A stretch of 64,000 bases of DNA from Mercurialis annua (GCF_937616625.2 NC_065576.1:32886628-32950627), one strand, 5' to 3'. Shown: positions 44,482-57,378, numbered from the stretch's first letter. Notes: generated from the letters alone by a model not told the origin. Translations and numbers: made by a program.

Positions 44482-45185
44482 ATGGAATACAGTTATATTC
44501 CGTACCAAAACATTAAGTACAATTGCGATATTTGTGGGAATTTTATTCATACCGGAGATGAGTGTCCCGAACTCTATCCGGAGTGGAATAAGCGTGTTAA
44601 CTATGTGGGTAATCAATGGCAAGATATTGACCCTTGTTTAAACATGTATGATCTTGGGTGGCACAACCCTCCGAACTATGGTTGAGACAAAAATTGGGAG
44701 AACTTCAATGAACACTTGAATTTTAACTCAAGTTATCACCCACATCAAAACCAATGGGACTTCAACTCCAATTTTGGCAATGAACCACAACAATCACATG
44801 ATTTTCCGCAAAATGAAATTTTTTTATGAGGATAGCATGCTTGACAAGATCTTTGTGAAACTCGATCAAATAAATGAGGATAGTTCTTCCACTAATCACC
44901 GTCTTGAGACTCAAATTTCTCAAATGACACTTTTTATGCAAGATGGAGCACAAGGTAGGGTATCATCCACAACCGAGTCTAATCTGAAGAGCAACTCAAG
45001 GACATTAAGCTTAGGAGTGGAAAAGCTCTTGATGACCCTCATGGAAAGAGACCTATGGTGGTTGAGGATGAGCTAAGTTATAGTGAGCTAAATGCTAGTG
45101 AGGAAGTGGTAATTGAGGTTGAAACTCCTTATGTTAGATCACCACCTCCACCTCCTTATGTCCCAATAGTTCCTTTTCCGAGTTG
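44482..45185 (+). pseudogene. Athila gag remnant (zinc knuckle to Pro-rich region)
   Basis: The frame at 44482-44685 encodes a CCHC zinc knuckle, CDICGNFIHTGDEC, then RVNYVGNQWQDIDP, closely like the gag of the other Athila element ([28 protein letters not shown]). A stop at 44683-44685 ends it. The next frame, 44774-45076, has STNHRLETQISQMTLFMQDG, and after a frame change the Pro-rich YVRSPPPPPYVPIVPFPS is visible near 45130-45182. The capsid half of gag upstream of the knuckle is missing. Not functional. Confidence 0.85.
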
Positions 45186-45255
45186 ACTCAAAAACGCGCC
45201 AGACAACCAAAGGTGATTACTAGCTGCAATTAAAGCTACTCCAACACAATATGCT

Positions 45256-45528
45256 ATGGCCATAGATTTAAAAGATGATGGTGCTTTAGTAGAACATTCT
45301 CCCACAAAGGTTCACATAGAGATCGAAAGAGAAAAGTGTGAGGGTGGTGAACTTGAAACTCCGATTTACCGCCCATCTACAACATTCGCGAGCTTAAATG
45401 TCAAAAGGGGAGCGGAATTTGGTATTACGGTACTCTACGAGAAAGTCTACAAATCCTTTGATTTTAAAAATCCATTCTTAAAGGGGTTTGATTCCAAGTA
45501 TGACGAAAATAATTTTTGTTTTTTTTGA
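45256..45528 (+). pseudogene. Short ORF in the deleted Athila element, unknown
   Basis: A 90-codon open frame (AIDLKDDGALVEHSPTKVHI...) following the gag remnant. It is Glu/Lys-rich in the middle and ends in a Phe-rich tail. I do not recognise a domain. It may be the leftover of the far end of pol after an internal deletion, or chance. Nothing around it suggests a host gene. Confidence 0.35.
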
Positions 45529-47309
45529 GTTTATCGTTTAATCTAAATGTTGTGTGTTTATTTTATGCATTTTTGGTTTCAATTAATTCCATGTGTGTTT
45601 TGTTTTTGGTGCGAAGGAAATGGCTAGGCAAGAAAAAAATCAATTTTTTGAGGCTTAGCACTGGGGCTCGATCGAGACCCTCTTTTTAAGTTAAAGGCTT
45701 GATCGAGCACATGAGTAAAAGAGTTATATAAATTTCTTGACAATGTAGGCCTTGATCGAACCTTACTCCAGGGTTAAGAGGCTTGATCAAGTGGTGTACT
45801 AAAAGGAAGAGAATTTTGATTAACTTGATTGGTTCAAGCTATAGCACTTGGATTGATGAGGTGGCATGATACAACTCTTTCAAAAACGCTTTCAACCGAC
45901 TTATGCAGAGAAATTTCAGAGCCCATGGCGAAGAGAGCTACCCATCTTCCAAACTATTTCCCAATCCCTCGGCATTCAACTAGGGAGATTTATTCTCTAA
46001 TTCCCAACTTATGCAATTTTCAGTTTTTATTATTTCATTGTCATGGGGATATTACATGAAATAGTGTGAGGAGGGGGGATGAATATTGATTTCTTTAATG
46101 TTTATCACATTGTTAATTTATTTGTCAAGCTGTGTTTAGTTTGTTTTGTTGATTGGTTGTTAAGAGTGTGCTTAGGTTGGTCGTTGCGCCGCCTTAGCAC
46201 TAAATCTTTGGCTTGAAGTTGTGATAAGCTTGATTAGTGATTTTAGCATTTTTGAAATTATGTCAACAAATTACATCTCCTGGTCAATGAATGTTTAGAA
46301 TGCATTTTCTATTGTTTAGCAATTAATAGTGGATGTTTGCCTAATGAAATTCGATTGGGTAACTTGTTACGATGAGATTAGGGTGCGACCGTAGGTTAGG
46401 ATTTTATTACCTCAAGCACGATTGTTAAACATGAGGCTAATACATGATATGTGTTCTTAATTTGATAAATTTTGTGTTGATTTTAAATATTTGGGCATAA
46501 TAGACATGATTTCACAGGAATTAAGTACTTAAGCATGACACTTATTTGAGCAGTTTTAAGCCTATTTAGTTTCTTGTAAGTGTTGGAATTCTTAGAACTT
46601 GCTCTGTGTCCGTTCGAGATTATATTTTTGAATGTTGACAATTTAAATGATTATGACATTAGTAGTACACAATTCTTCAAGACCACTTTAAAAGCCTACC
46701 CCTTTTTTTCCACTAGATAACACAAATTTGAGCCTAAATATTTTATTGATTACCACAATTACACAATTACCTTTCAACAATTAACCTCTTAAATCACCCA
46801 AATTTGACTTGAATAACTAAATTTAAAAAAAAAACGTGATGCTAGCTTGATGTAAGGAAAGAAAAGTGAACGAGTGCATAAAAATACAAACCAATGCCTT
46901 GAAAGAAAAAGAAAAGCAAATAAAAAGTAGAAAAGGCAAGAAAGAAAAATAAAAATAAAAAGAAATAAATGCATTATATATAAAAAAAAGAGTTCACTTG
47001 TGTGGGAAATTTCGAGCTAGATTATTGTGTAGATACTCTTATAGTGTAATTGTTGTTCAAGTCAAGTTTTAGCCAAGTATCAAATTTCCCTACCACGACC
47101 CTTAGCCAAGTTACAACCCTTTTAAAGTCTATATGATATTTTGTCAATTACCGAGCTAATTAGTGGAGTCCCGGACTAAGAGCAAGCCTATAGTGAATTC
47201 ACGTGATTGTTTTGTGCCTAATTTCCGTACCCTAAATACTTGAGTGTTAGTATGAAATCATGTGAGGAATTGATGCTTTCGTTTAATGCCTATGAATCCT
47301 ATGCCATGA
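45529..47309 (+). other. 3' internal region of the second Athila element, left part
   Basis: Non-coding. It has CTCGATCGAG-type repeats at 45660-45790 (GGGGCTCGATCGAGACCC) and an A-rich tract at 46850-46990. Both correspond to features in the 3' region of the first Athila element. It is cut at 47310 by a solo LTR and continues at 50360-50667. Confidence 0.7.
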
Positions 47310-50300
47310 TGTAATATCCCGTAAAATTTTGAAGTTTAAGTTATGAGTTCCGGTAACAATTTAGTTGTCGACGTAATTAAATTTATTTTATCAGTCGATT
47401 CGGAAATGGTTTAATTTTAAGTCCGGGTTCGAAAAAGGTTAATTAAAGTCCGGGTTTCGAAAATATATTTTTTATTTAAAAAAAAAAAAGAATCCGGGTT
47501 GAGTTTCGGTCCAACCAGAATTGGTTGAACCAGGTCTCGTTGAACCGAGACCTGGTCTCGTACGGGAAATGCAGGTCTCGTTCGAGACCTGCTACGGATT
47601 GATAGGGGGGACGGTTTTCTGCTCCTGATTTCCAGCGATCCTTTTGTTATTTTAAAACGTTTTGAAAACCAAAATTGTTCACTACATATCCATCAACCCT
47701 AGCCTCTCTTTTCCTCTCAAAAACATTCCAGAAATTCTGCACCAAATTGTCGTGGGAATTCAGTAAGTTTGTAGCTTTTGAACTCTGTTTTTAAACTGAA
47801 AACGACGTCTCCGTTCGTAAGTGATAACTCTCTCGTTTTAGCTCCAAATTTCGTTCCGTTTGATTCCTGAGATTGTAGACTCAGCCATCTACAAGTCCGA
47901 GCTTAGTTTTCACACAACGGTACGTTATCTTTCTCGTAATTGCTGTAACCGTTGCCGCGTTTACGTAAATTCTGTTTTTGAGTTTTAAATCGACCTCTTA
48001 GGATTTCAATTCGTTTGGCAGCCGTTCGGAGGTCGAAATAAGTTCCGTTTGTTTCCCGTGAAAGTAGACTCACGCCCCTACGTTACTACACTTTCCATTC
48101 GTCAAACGGTACGTAAACGAACCCGTACTATTCGCCGCCGTTTTGCCGTTTTAGATGTTTATAAACTGCGAATGCTTATATATGTTGCTGCTGAATTGAT
48201 TTAGGCTCTTAGGCTATGATTTTTGCTGTTTAAATCATATTAGTTGTTGGTCATGGTAGTAATTTGTTCGATCTCAGTTTAGTATCTCATTGTTGATTCG
48301 TTATTATTTTGGTTTGGATTTTCGGTTATTATTTTCAATTCCGTGCTTCTTTTTATCAAAAGAGTGAAACTTTGTTTAACTTGTTAAGGAAATACCTTGG
48401 TGATATATTGTTCTTAATTGGCTGAGTTTATAATCTCCAAGCTTGTTTTAGGATTTGAAATTGTTAACAATGGTTGGCGGGTTTAAACTCTGTAATGCAG
48501 AATTGGTTTTGTTCAAATATAGAAGATGATGGTGATGTGTAAAGGGGTGGTTGGCTCCTTTGGTTTTAGTTTTGACAAAAATAATATTTTGGTCATTAAA
48601 TTGTTATGAGTGAAATGAATTAGTTACTAGGGTTAAATTGCTAACTAGTTACATTTGATTTTTAATAGTTAGTTTTAATTTTAATCTACGGGTTTGATTT
48701 TGACTTATTAATTAGCAATTCAAAAAATAATATTATTTATAAATTGAAATTACTCCGGGCATTAATATTTTAAGTTTAAATTAAATATTAATTTTATTAT
48801 AGTTATACATAAAATTTTATATTGGCTATATTAAATAAGTATTGGGGATTTTATTTTATTTAAAAGTTTGTCAAGTTAATTATATTATTTTTAAGGCATA
48901 AAAATAATATTTGAATATTTAAAAATTAAATTAATAATTATTATTAATTATTATTTAATTGTTAAATTGATATTTTTTGGCTTAGATTGCCTTTGGAATT
49001 AAATTTATATTTTAGCTTTATTTGTTATTTAATTAATTGAGATAATTGTCGGTGATATTTAATTACTTGGGTTTCAAGCTATTGAGTTCTATTTTGATAT
49101 TAATTAATATTTTATTTAATATTAATTATAAACTATAGTTTATAACTCTGGTTTTATGGTTGGGTCGGGTTAGACTTGGGTCGCCCGACTTGTGGGATAG
49201 CTTGGTAGTTTTAAGAAACTCGGCTACCCCACTATTTGAGGAATTGATTTTATTTATCAATTAAATATTATTTTAATAATATTTTCGAATTGGATTTAAG
49301 TACGAACTCAATAGTCTTGAATTAATTACGGCATTATAATTTATTTGAGAATTGTGTTCTTCTGTGATTTATCTGGTTATTTAATTGTGCTAGTCCTACG
49401 TGGTGTCTAGTGATCTTAGAGTTAGGGGTCAACGGATTTTAACCTATTTATTATTTTAGACCCGTCGACTGTTCGTGCTTCGGAGTCTACGCAGGGTTAG
49501 CTGTTTGCCAAGATCACGTGGATAAGCAAGCAGTGAGTTTGTAGTGCTATTTACCGCTTTATTAAGTGCCGCATCGTATTTTAATATTATAAATGTTTGT
49601 GAACTGTTTTTACGGATTATGGATCTGGATTGAAACGAGCTACTCGATAGGCTTGTATCGAGACTGTGTGCACCGGTAAGTACTCTGGGAAACGGTAGAC
49701 TAAAGTCTTGCTTACGCTGGTATACTTATATGACGAGAATTTGTTCCCGTCCACTCTGGGTTTATCGGTATGCTATGCCATACTTACGCTGGGATCATTT
49801 CAATACTGTTTTCCATAATCATATTATATTAGTATAAAAATGTTTTGATTTAAGGGTTTTAAACTTAATAAATGTAAATAGTATTGCGAACTCATCTCAG
49901 TATATCTGACCCCGTTGTTTTACCAAATTTTCCAGGTTTATGATTTGAAAGCTGGTCCACTCTGATTCTTTTGATTCCTCGGAGGTTTTTATGTTATTTA
50001 AACTAGTTACTATTTTCGAACTCTTAGACCGCAGTAGAACTAGTTTATATATTACATTCAATATTACACTTTGGGATTGTCGAATTTGATCGACTATTTA
50101 TTATTAGCATATTTACACTGGAATATTTTATTATTATATTTAAGGCATGCTGTGGAATATTTTCAGCTACTTAAGTTATTTACATTAGAACTGTATTATA
50201 AATTGCTAGACTTAGGTTGGAGTCTCGGTTGCCCCCGAGCAGTTTTCTGCAGGTTTAAATGTTTATTTGATTTCCGCAAGACTTGCTACGGGTTTTGGTA

Positions 50301-50354
50301 CAACCATACCCATACCCTAGCGCCGGTCACGATTCATGAAATTGGGTCGTGACA
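47310..50354 (+). mobile_element. Solo Tekay/Del-type LTR in the Athila element
   Basis: A 3045-bp LTR with ends TGTAATATCCCG and GGGTCGTGACA, flanked by a perfect 5-bp target duplication CATGA (47305-47309, 50355-50359). There is no internal domain. It is the longest and most complete of the two solo copies and aligns with the split LTR at 2874-15122 over nearly its whole length. Confidence 0.95.
47530..47592 (+). repeat. Two hairpins in the solo LTR (47530-47592)
   Basis: First, 47530-47555: CCAGGTCTCG, loop TTGAAC, CGAGACCTGG. Second, 47571-47592: GCAGGTCTCG, loop TT, CGAGACCTGC. Both have perfect 10-bp stems. The position in the LTR matches the hairpins at 36964-37027. Confidence 0.92.
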
Positions 50355-50359
50355 CATGA

Positions 50360-50667
50360 CTTGCCCATTTTTGAATTAACCAAATGCTCATATGTCCCGC
50401 CTATGATTGTAAATGATGATTGTTTCGAGTAGCGTTTCACTAGCACGATGGTAGTCTCAATGTCATCGGAACAAGTCCACTATAATTGAATTCATCATTT
50501 GTTTGCATCCCTTTTAGTTGTTAACATTAGACGATTGCATTCATATTTTCATCAATCAGGAGTATAGTTGTTGACACTTGTTCAAGTCATTGAAGTCCTT
50601 AATCTTTCAGTGTTAGAGAGATTCATTTCTTGCTCAAGGACGAGCAAGGATTTAGTGTGAGGACATT
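50360..50667 (+). other. 3' internal region of the second Athila element, right part
   Basis: Non-coding continuation of 45529-47309. It ends with a purine-rich tract (AGTGTGAGGACATTT, about 50653-50668) directly before the 3' LTR, the same kind of tract as in the first Athila element (GTGTGAGGAGGTT). Confidence 0.7.
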
Positions 50668-52346
50668 TTATAGGAGCAAAATATGCCTATGTACTTGAGT
50701 TGTTTTCATACGCTTTTATTGTATTTTATCGTGCTTTTTGAGGTGTTTGTATGTCTTATTGCATGTATGAGCTTTTCAGGAACAATGGAGCGTTGTGAAG
50801 TGTTTTTGGACTAAAAGAGGGAAGAATCGACGAATTGGAAAAAGGGCGAAGTCTTGAAGCAAAGAGACGCTGAAAGAACATTTGACAATTTGATCCCGCT
50901 GCGCTATTTGACGATTTTGGATTAGTTAAAGACTTCTAACGAGTTTGTGTTCTTCCTAAAAAATAAAGTAGGCATCCTAAATTTTTCAGGGGTTTAAGAA
51001 CCAACTCATTTGGAGGTTTGTACATTGATTTATGAAGTTCTGAAGTAAGTGATTGTGTAGTAAAAAATCAAGCAAGTGCTCGATCGAGCTCCCCACTTAA
51101 GTGAAGGGCTCGATTAAGCCCTAGTGCTAAATATGAGCAGAAACTTGTGAGAAATGAAGGGATTGATCGAGTCCTTCCTCTAAAGTGAAGGGCTTGATCG
51201 AATAATAAAGCAAATTGTGCTGAGAGCTCAAATTTGAAATAGACAAGACTTGGGACCACTTCCACTTTTGGCTAGACACAACTTGTACTTGGTGTCATTG
51301 TTTCCTATTTTGTAAGCCTTATATAAGGCACCTTATCTCCAAATTAGGTATACAGTTAATATATAATATTTCACCTACTTTTTGAATCTCTTAGTTAGTA
51401 GTAGAATAATATTAGGGCTTTGAGCCACCATATACATTTAATTTTCAGCATTTTATTTCCACCATTGTTGAACACATTTGGAGCTTTGAATGAAATCATT
51501 TCCTTATTGTTGAAGATTTATTCTTTTAATCACTAGCTCAATCTAATTAACATCTATTAGTGGTATGATTTCCAGGTTTTTAATAAGTTATTGTTCTTCA
51601 ATTAATTTTGTTCTTGCCTTAGCCATGAGTGGCTAAGCCCCCATGTTTGGAGGTTGATATGAATGCTTGATTGAATGCTTGATTTGAGTATGTGATTGGA
51701 ATGTTTATTATTCTAATTAATGCTCCTAATTCTTGTTTTAGTTTAACTACCAAAAATATGATTTTAGATTAATTAGTTCTTTGAAAGAAGGCTAATTGGT
51801 TGGATCTATTAATTAGGAACCTAATTTTTAACACCACGAGAGTGGGTTAGGGATTGGATAACCTTTGAATTGATTTATTAATTGCTAGCTTATTAATTGA
51901 TTATGCTTGATGCCACGGGAGCGGGTGAGGCTTGATTGATTAATGTGTGTGCGGTTTTGTGGTTCTTTGAGGTTTGAGAGAGCGGGAATCATGCCTTAGG
52001 AACAATTCGATTCTCATTTTATTTGCATAATCCATATCCCATTATCGACATGTCTAGGCACTAGTATCAACCCTCAAGTGTTTTAACCATATTTTATCGT
52101 TTCATTTTATTTTTCGTTCTTTGTTAATTGTTATTTTAGAATTAATTGCGCGTTTAGTTTGATTGTGGCTCAATTGCTAGTTTGCTCATTCTAGTTTATA
52201 ATCATTCTCAAAATCTTGCTTGTTAAACGAATTTAGACTAGGAACGAAGATCGCTCTCACTAACCCATTTTCCTTGTGGGATTCGACCTCGGTCTTACCG
52301 AGTGTTACCAGTTGCGACACCGTAAACTTGCGGTGGAAGACCAACA
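50668..52346 (+). repeat. 3' LTR of the second Athila element
   Basis: 1679 bp, the partner of 42621-44253. Its first bases read TTATAGGAGC instead of TGATAGGAGC, and it ends GGTGGAAGACCAACA. CTCGATCGAG-type repeats lie near 51075-51205. Confidence 0.92.
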
Positions 52347-52470
52347 AATACTAACAAAAACGAACATGTTGATTTTTGAAAAAGAAAAAAAATGTCAAAA
52401 TATATTTAAAGAAAGGGTGTGCCCCTGAATCCTGCAAGACTCTATGAAGCAAACTAAAATGCATATGGCA

Positions 52471-52740
52471 TTAGGATGGAGCTGGCCAAGCGAAACCTTC
52501 AATGTCGAAAGGAAACCTCATATCAACTTTGAAACTCTCCTCAAACAAGATAATTTTGTTCGGCGAACCGGAATAATAATGAGGACTAAAAAGCATACTG
52601 AGTTTCTTAATCCCGTAACGTGAAGGAAAATAAAATCTATTATGAATGTCAAAAACCTGTTCATCTGAATAAGGACGGTAAGTATCAGTCAAAATATATA
52701 AGGTGCTTCGGACGTTTCCCGCCTTACCATACATTTCCAA
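52471..52740 (-). pseudogene. Tat-type antisense ORF, N-terminal part
   Basis: The minus-strand frame contains HNRFYFPSRYGIKKLSMLFS and IILFEESFKVDMRFPFD. This is the pattern of the plant gypsy-type putative transposase domain, usually an LFEEAL-like segment followed by RLPLHPF. It continues at 42600 on the other side of the Athila insertion. Its antisense position, less than 1 kb before a plus-strand LTR, fits the extra antisense ORF known from Tat-lineage elements. Not functional, since it is split. Confidence 0.6.
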
Positions 52741-53213
52741 AAATTAAGGGGAAAAATAGGGATAAACAGCAGCAGTTTAAAATTTACAAAATGAATGGAT
52801 ATAAAGATCAAGGAAAACCATAGATGAAAAGACAAAAATAAAAATCTTCAAAAGATACGAAGTACACATAAAAATCAAAATAAAAATTAGAATACGACGA
52901 TAAAGCACATAAAATTAAAAACTACACAGTATCTATAAAAAAAGTTGCACTGGGTTAAATGGAGCAACATGAAGGTAAGAAATTTTGAGGCAGGAAAAAT
53001 TTAAATGTTGCAAAAGAGTAAGAATATTAGAAAAATAAATATTAAAAAACAAAAAATGAAAAAGAAGAATAAAAAAAGATGAAGTGAATAAGATAAAGTT
53101 CATATAAATACCCACATACAAATTCCAAAGCACAATAATTGCAGTTAAGAAATTGAAGCGACAAAACTCTAAAATGCACGCCAATAATGAAAACACAATG
53201 CAAAAAAACTTAA
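52741..53213. other. Non-coding stretch before the Tat-type LTR
   Basis: A-rich DNA between the antisense ORF and the presumed LTR start. No gene or ordered repeat is seen. It probably belongs to the 3' untranslated part of the Tat element. Confidence 0.4.
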
Positions 53214-54110
53214 AGGTGTCAAAAATCTGAAGATCCTCGCGGACACATGTCGAGATAGTAAAATAATAAAGAATTCAAAAATACTTGCCCGAATCTAAAA
53301 GATTCGCCCCGATGAGAAAACAATTAGCTTAATTGCAGGAAAACTAATGATGGAAACTCATTTCCATATACAATAACAATAAGTCGAGCCCTAAGAGGAC
53401 TCATCACCCAAATTCTACCTCAGGGTTTTCCAAAGAAACAACAAGTTAAAAAGGAGATCAGCGCCATCAAATAGTATCAGCAAAACCAAAGCTTACAAGA
53501 TTCGTCGGCTTTAGAACAAAATTACAAACGGATTCGCCTAAAGAGATATCGACCGAATCCCATAGAATTCGGCAAATAAATAAGACCGAAACCTAGACCT
53601 CGAATCTCATTAAGAGATTAAGTCCAAAGTCAACTATAACATCGACGAATAAGGAATGTTCTAGAAAATCAATATATTCTATATAAGTAAAAGATAGTCT
53701 TTATTCGGAGCTAAACTCTAATATAGAAAAATAATCCTATTTAGAATTCGTTCCTAAATAGTTATCATCCCCAAACAGGGAACACGCTAAAATAGGAATT
53801 CTTTTCCTATTTGGGATTCTACTTGCTAAAAGAAATTACTTTCTTATTAGTACTCTACCAGGTTTTCTCTCATCACTATATAAGGAACTGAGGTATGCCT
53901 ACACACAACTGAAATTTGAATACAATTTTCTCCCTTAAATTTAACACTGACTTAAGTATCGAAAAGCTAATAGGACCACCGCCGTCCGATAAGCTATTTA
54001 CCCTGTTTTATAAGTTCATGTCATCGTTAACCTTACCAATCCATCAATCCTTTTCTAAGACACGTTAATTTTGAATTTAGTGGGAGACCCCAAACTTCTT
54101 TCAATTTTTT
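53214..54110 (+). repeat. Probable Tat-lineage LTR
   Basis: The block contains a TATA box (TATATAAG, 53877-53884). About 65 bp later comes a conserved ACACTGACTTAAGTATCG segment followed by GGACCACCGCCGTCCG, similar to the transcript-start region of many Tat-type LTRs. TTCG-rich repeats (GATTCGCC, GAATTCGGC) fill the upstream part. The ends are estimates, as no terminal TG/CA with target duplication was found. Confidence 0.5.
53877..53884 (+). promoter_or_regulatory. TATA box of the Tat-type LTR
   Basis: TATATAAG, followed by a purine-rich GGAACTGAGG and, about 65 bp on, the conserved CTGACTTAAG segment. This is the arrangement expected for the promoter of this LTR class. Confidence 0.55.
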
Positions 54111-54416
54111 TTATTTCTATTAGCTTCTAGAGATTCACCTTTGGATAATATTATTCTCGCAATTAGGGCATTATGGCACATCGTTATCATTTAGTCATAA
54201 AAACTTCCTTATTGATTTTAATGGCAACATAGCCTCTTTTGGTAACTGGGAAAGGATCGTCACAGTGAATAATGGTGGTAATATGTTTTGAGACAATCTT
54301 GGCATAAGTATTCATCACAGCAGGATTCAAATCAGATAGATTATGTTTCTCATAATTGATGACATTCTGGTTCAAATGAGTTGCAAAATGATTAACGGAC
54401 AATAACTCATAATGGC
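54111..54416 (-). other. Stretch with one unassigned ORF (54187-54402)
   Basis: A 71-codon minus-strand frame reads SVNHFATHLNQNVINYEKHN and later TIIHCDDPFPVTKRGYVAIK. I do not recognise it. Its neighbours are two LTRs, so a retrotransposon fragment is more likely than a host gene. Nothing else is seen here. Confidence 0.3.
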
Positions 54417-57358
54417 TGTAGACACCTATTTTCCGGACAGGTAAAAGTGATAAGGGACTGAAGCGTCTAATGATGATTATCAGAGAAAATTGTCTGGGTG
54501 ACGCTATCGATTTGATTGCTAGAATCCAAGCTGGCGTTTTTAGTACACATTAGTAGACTTGGAGGATTAAAACTATAATTAGCCGTGAATAGCTAATAAA
54601 AATCCAAAGAAATTGTAGTTTAAGTCAAGAAATTGGACTAATTGCGATGTCTTAAAAGTTTATGGGTCAGTTTGCAAGTCTTTACGGACTAAAATTGACC
54701 ATAACCTAATCTGTAGGGTCCCAGAAGCTTTTTTTTTAATACTTTCGAGCACCAAAAATAACCTTTAGCATCCCTTTTATTTATTACGATTTTTTTATAA
54801 TTAATTAACATAATTTTATATATATTTAATTAATATTACCTAACCTAATATATATATATAAAACCTAATTACCTAATGTGTAGTAATACCTGACCTAGTT
54901 GCCTAAAATAAATGAGATAACTAACATAAATATCTAGATACTTTACCTTTTAGGATTTAGTCAACATAATACTTTACCTTTTGAACATAAGTACCTATAA
55001 AATATATATATCTTATAATACTTAATATAATTTTAATAAGTAAATAAATACATACCTAACTTATATAGACTTAAAATAGTAAATATTTAATTAAACCCTA
55101 GATAATTTTGCTCCATCCCATTTTATTTGTCTACTATACTATATTTAGATGTCCCAAAATGATTGTCACAATTGTATTATATATACATATTTTCCTCTTT
55201 TACCCTTAATATTAATGGATATTATTCTTGCATTTGTGTTGGCATTTAATGTTATTATTATTGTATTGACTCTTTTTCTTTTTTCAATATACTAATTCTA
55301 AATTAACTTAAGAACCAAAAAATGGTACAAAAGGAAGAATAATTAGTATTTAATGTTTTCTTAATATGTGTGAAAATAGAAAGTGGACAAATAAAGTGAG
55401 ACGGAGAGAGTATTTAATCTTTAACCTAATACCTAAATCCTAACCCTAATGCAAACCCTATAAATACTACCACTAACTAAATCCTAGAGGTAAATCTTAA
55501 TACCAAAAACTCTAGAAAACAGAATTAGGCTGAATGATCCAGACGATTTGTACACACACACACCAAAATTAATCTAGAAACAAGCTTTTACGCTTTAGTT
55601 CACCAAGAACACGCTACTATGCACTATTCCAAACCTGGATTACGCATCCAAACCAACAGAAAACAAGCCAAGACTCAGAAGGGTACTTCTGAGGATCCTT
55701 TCATTCCTTACATCAATTTTTACATGTCATACATGATTTAGGGTGTATGTTAGCTTTATTTGCTATTTTTTATCACTAAATTGTCATATTAGCCTAGGGT
55801 GTTAATCCACTAATTGCCATGAAAAAATGATGAAAAGCATGTTAATCACTTTAAATTAATTTTTTTATGATTAAAACCAGAAAATTGATCAATAAAAATC
55901 CTAGAATGCATGTTTTTAGGTATTTTTAATGTATTTTTGCCATGAAAATGCCTTAAAAATAGTTGCTGGAAATTATTTTTGTGACATTCAAATCTTCTTA
56001 AAATGAATCAATTTTTGTTTTTTTGAATTCCTTGTTCGATTTTCTGCGTTTTTGACTATTGTAGCATGAAAAACAGAGTTGAAACGAGTGAGAATCAGAC
56101 TGAAAACGAAACTAGAAACTGCTAAAAAATGACACAGACCTGCTGCCCAGAAACCGCCATCGCCGCCAGCCAAATTGCCGGCGCTGGAAGTTCATTGTGA
56201 CGCCGCCAGCACTGTAATTGGCGGCGCCGCCTGTTCTTCCTAAACCCCAGAACCAGAATTCCCCATATCTCCATACTTCGATCTGAAACTCCCAATCGCA
56301 TTTTTGGGCTAAGAAGCAGTCCCAATTTAACTTCAAAAATATTGTTGTAGTTGTAGAATCCATTTGTAATATTTAATTGTGATTCACCCGCTGTTTTTAT
56401 GGCCTCGAGGCAACTTTTGTAATGTGATTAATAAAACCGGACCAATGAAATTGGTCTGACACGACCAACAACTTACGGACTACTTTTCAGGGTCATCCGG
56501 ATTCTTAATCGATCCCAGTTCGAACCAATGGAATCAAACCAATGAGGCGCCTAATTTTGTGTTTTGACCGAAATTCAAATCTGATCGGACCAACGGTCAA
56601 TCCGAGGCGAGTGCGAATTACTTTGAGTCGACAAGGTTTGAAAGTATTTCTAACCTTGTATGTATTCAATTGCCTATGTGTATGCTTAAATTGTTTACCA
56701 ATTTCTACAGCATAATCCAAATCAATATTAATAGGTTAAAGGACTAACCACGTTAATTTATCTAAATCAAATTAATCCCAGCAAAACACCTAGGCATAAC
56801 TGCAATGAAAATCTAGTAAATGGTTGTATAGGTCATTCACGATCACCTAATAAAATCAATCAAACATAGACTCCCGATTTAGGTTTGGTGCATGTAATCA
56901 ATCAAGAATAACCAGACTTTTGTTACGTGTTAGAAACCGTCAGGTTTAGATGTTTGTTTAGGAGTACCAGCTACTTGCTTTGCATGTCCAGTCCAGATCG
57001 AGTCATATTCGAGTCAAACGTGTTCACTGCTTTCAAACTTGTTTACTTCCAGCAATATATCCTATATACACTGCAATTGAATGTTGAGATAAGAATAAAA
57101 CAAATATGTCCAGCAAATAAAATTGGTAACTGATAAGCTAAGCACACGAGTCTCGGGGAGGTCCACGAACCCGGTCTTTTGGTTAGATGCACGACAATCT
57201 TACCCATAAAGCGAGTATGGTTATCTATTCGGTATAAAAAGGCATATCCTAGTTTAACTAGGTGTCGATTTCATTTTTTAAAAACCATTTTCAGATTCAA
57301 GAAGACAGCCATAAGCCTAGGCGAGCGACCCCCCATTGGAAATCCCGCTCCACTCACA
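54417..57358 (+). repeat. Ogre/Tat-type 5' LTR
   Basis: About 2.94 kb, starting TGTAGACACCTATTTTCC and ending CGCTCCACTCACA, directly before a primer binding site. The TGTAGACACC start is typical of Ogre-like LTRs. It contains a Stowaway-like MITE (55109-55410). No second LTR is in the window, and no target duplication can be tested. The short open frames inside it on the minus strand (for example near 56.1-56.4 kb) are not supported as genes. Confidence 0.65.
55109..55410. mobile_element. Stowaway-like MITE inside the Ogre-type LTR
   Basis: About 300 bp with diverged inverted ends: CTCCATCCCATTTTATTTGT at 55111 and the complement of CTCCGTCTCACTTTATTTGT near 55383-55407, 18 of 21 bases matching. 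TA follows at 55411; the left TA has become TG. It is a different subfamily from the MITE at 20810. Confidence 0.75.
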
Positions 57359-57360
57359 GT

Positions 57361-57378
57361 TGCGACTCCACTAGGGAC
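57361..57378 (+). promoter_or_regulatory. Primer binding site of the Ogre/Tat-type element
   Basis: TGCGACTCCACTAGGGAC starts two bases after the LTR end. It is close to the TGGCGACTCC-type site reported for Ogre-like elements, which is thought to pair with a tRNA-Arg. Confidence 0.6.

Larger units (their letters stand above)
42621..52346 (+). mobile_element. Second Athila-type retrotransposon, internally deleted
   Basis: A 9.7-kb span (about 6.7 kb without the solo LTR inside it) on the plus strand. It is bounded by LTRs 42621-44253 and 50668-52346, with a tRNA-Asp-type primer binding site and a purine-rich tract in the expected places. The flanking pentamers are ACTAC (42616-42620) and AATAC (52347-52351), a target duplication with one change. 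Only pieces of gag remain; protease, RT, RNase H and integrase are missing. It split the antisense ORF of a Tat-type element. Confidence 0.9.

Noticed and set aside
56112..56363. Minus-strand frames in the Ogre-type LTR
   Set aside because: GC-rich LTR sequence reads open in several frames at once; no domain and no splice or promoter context.
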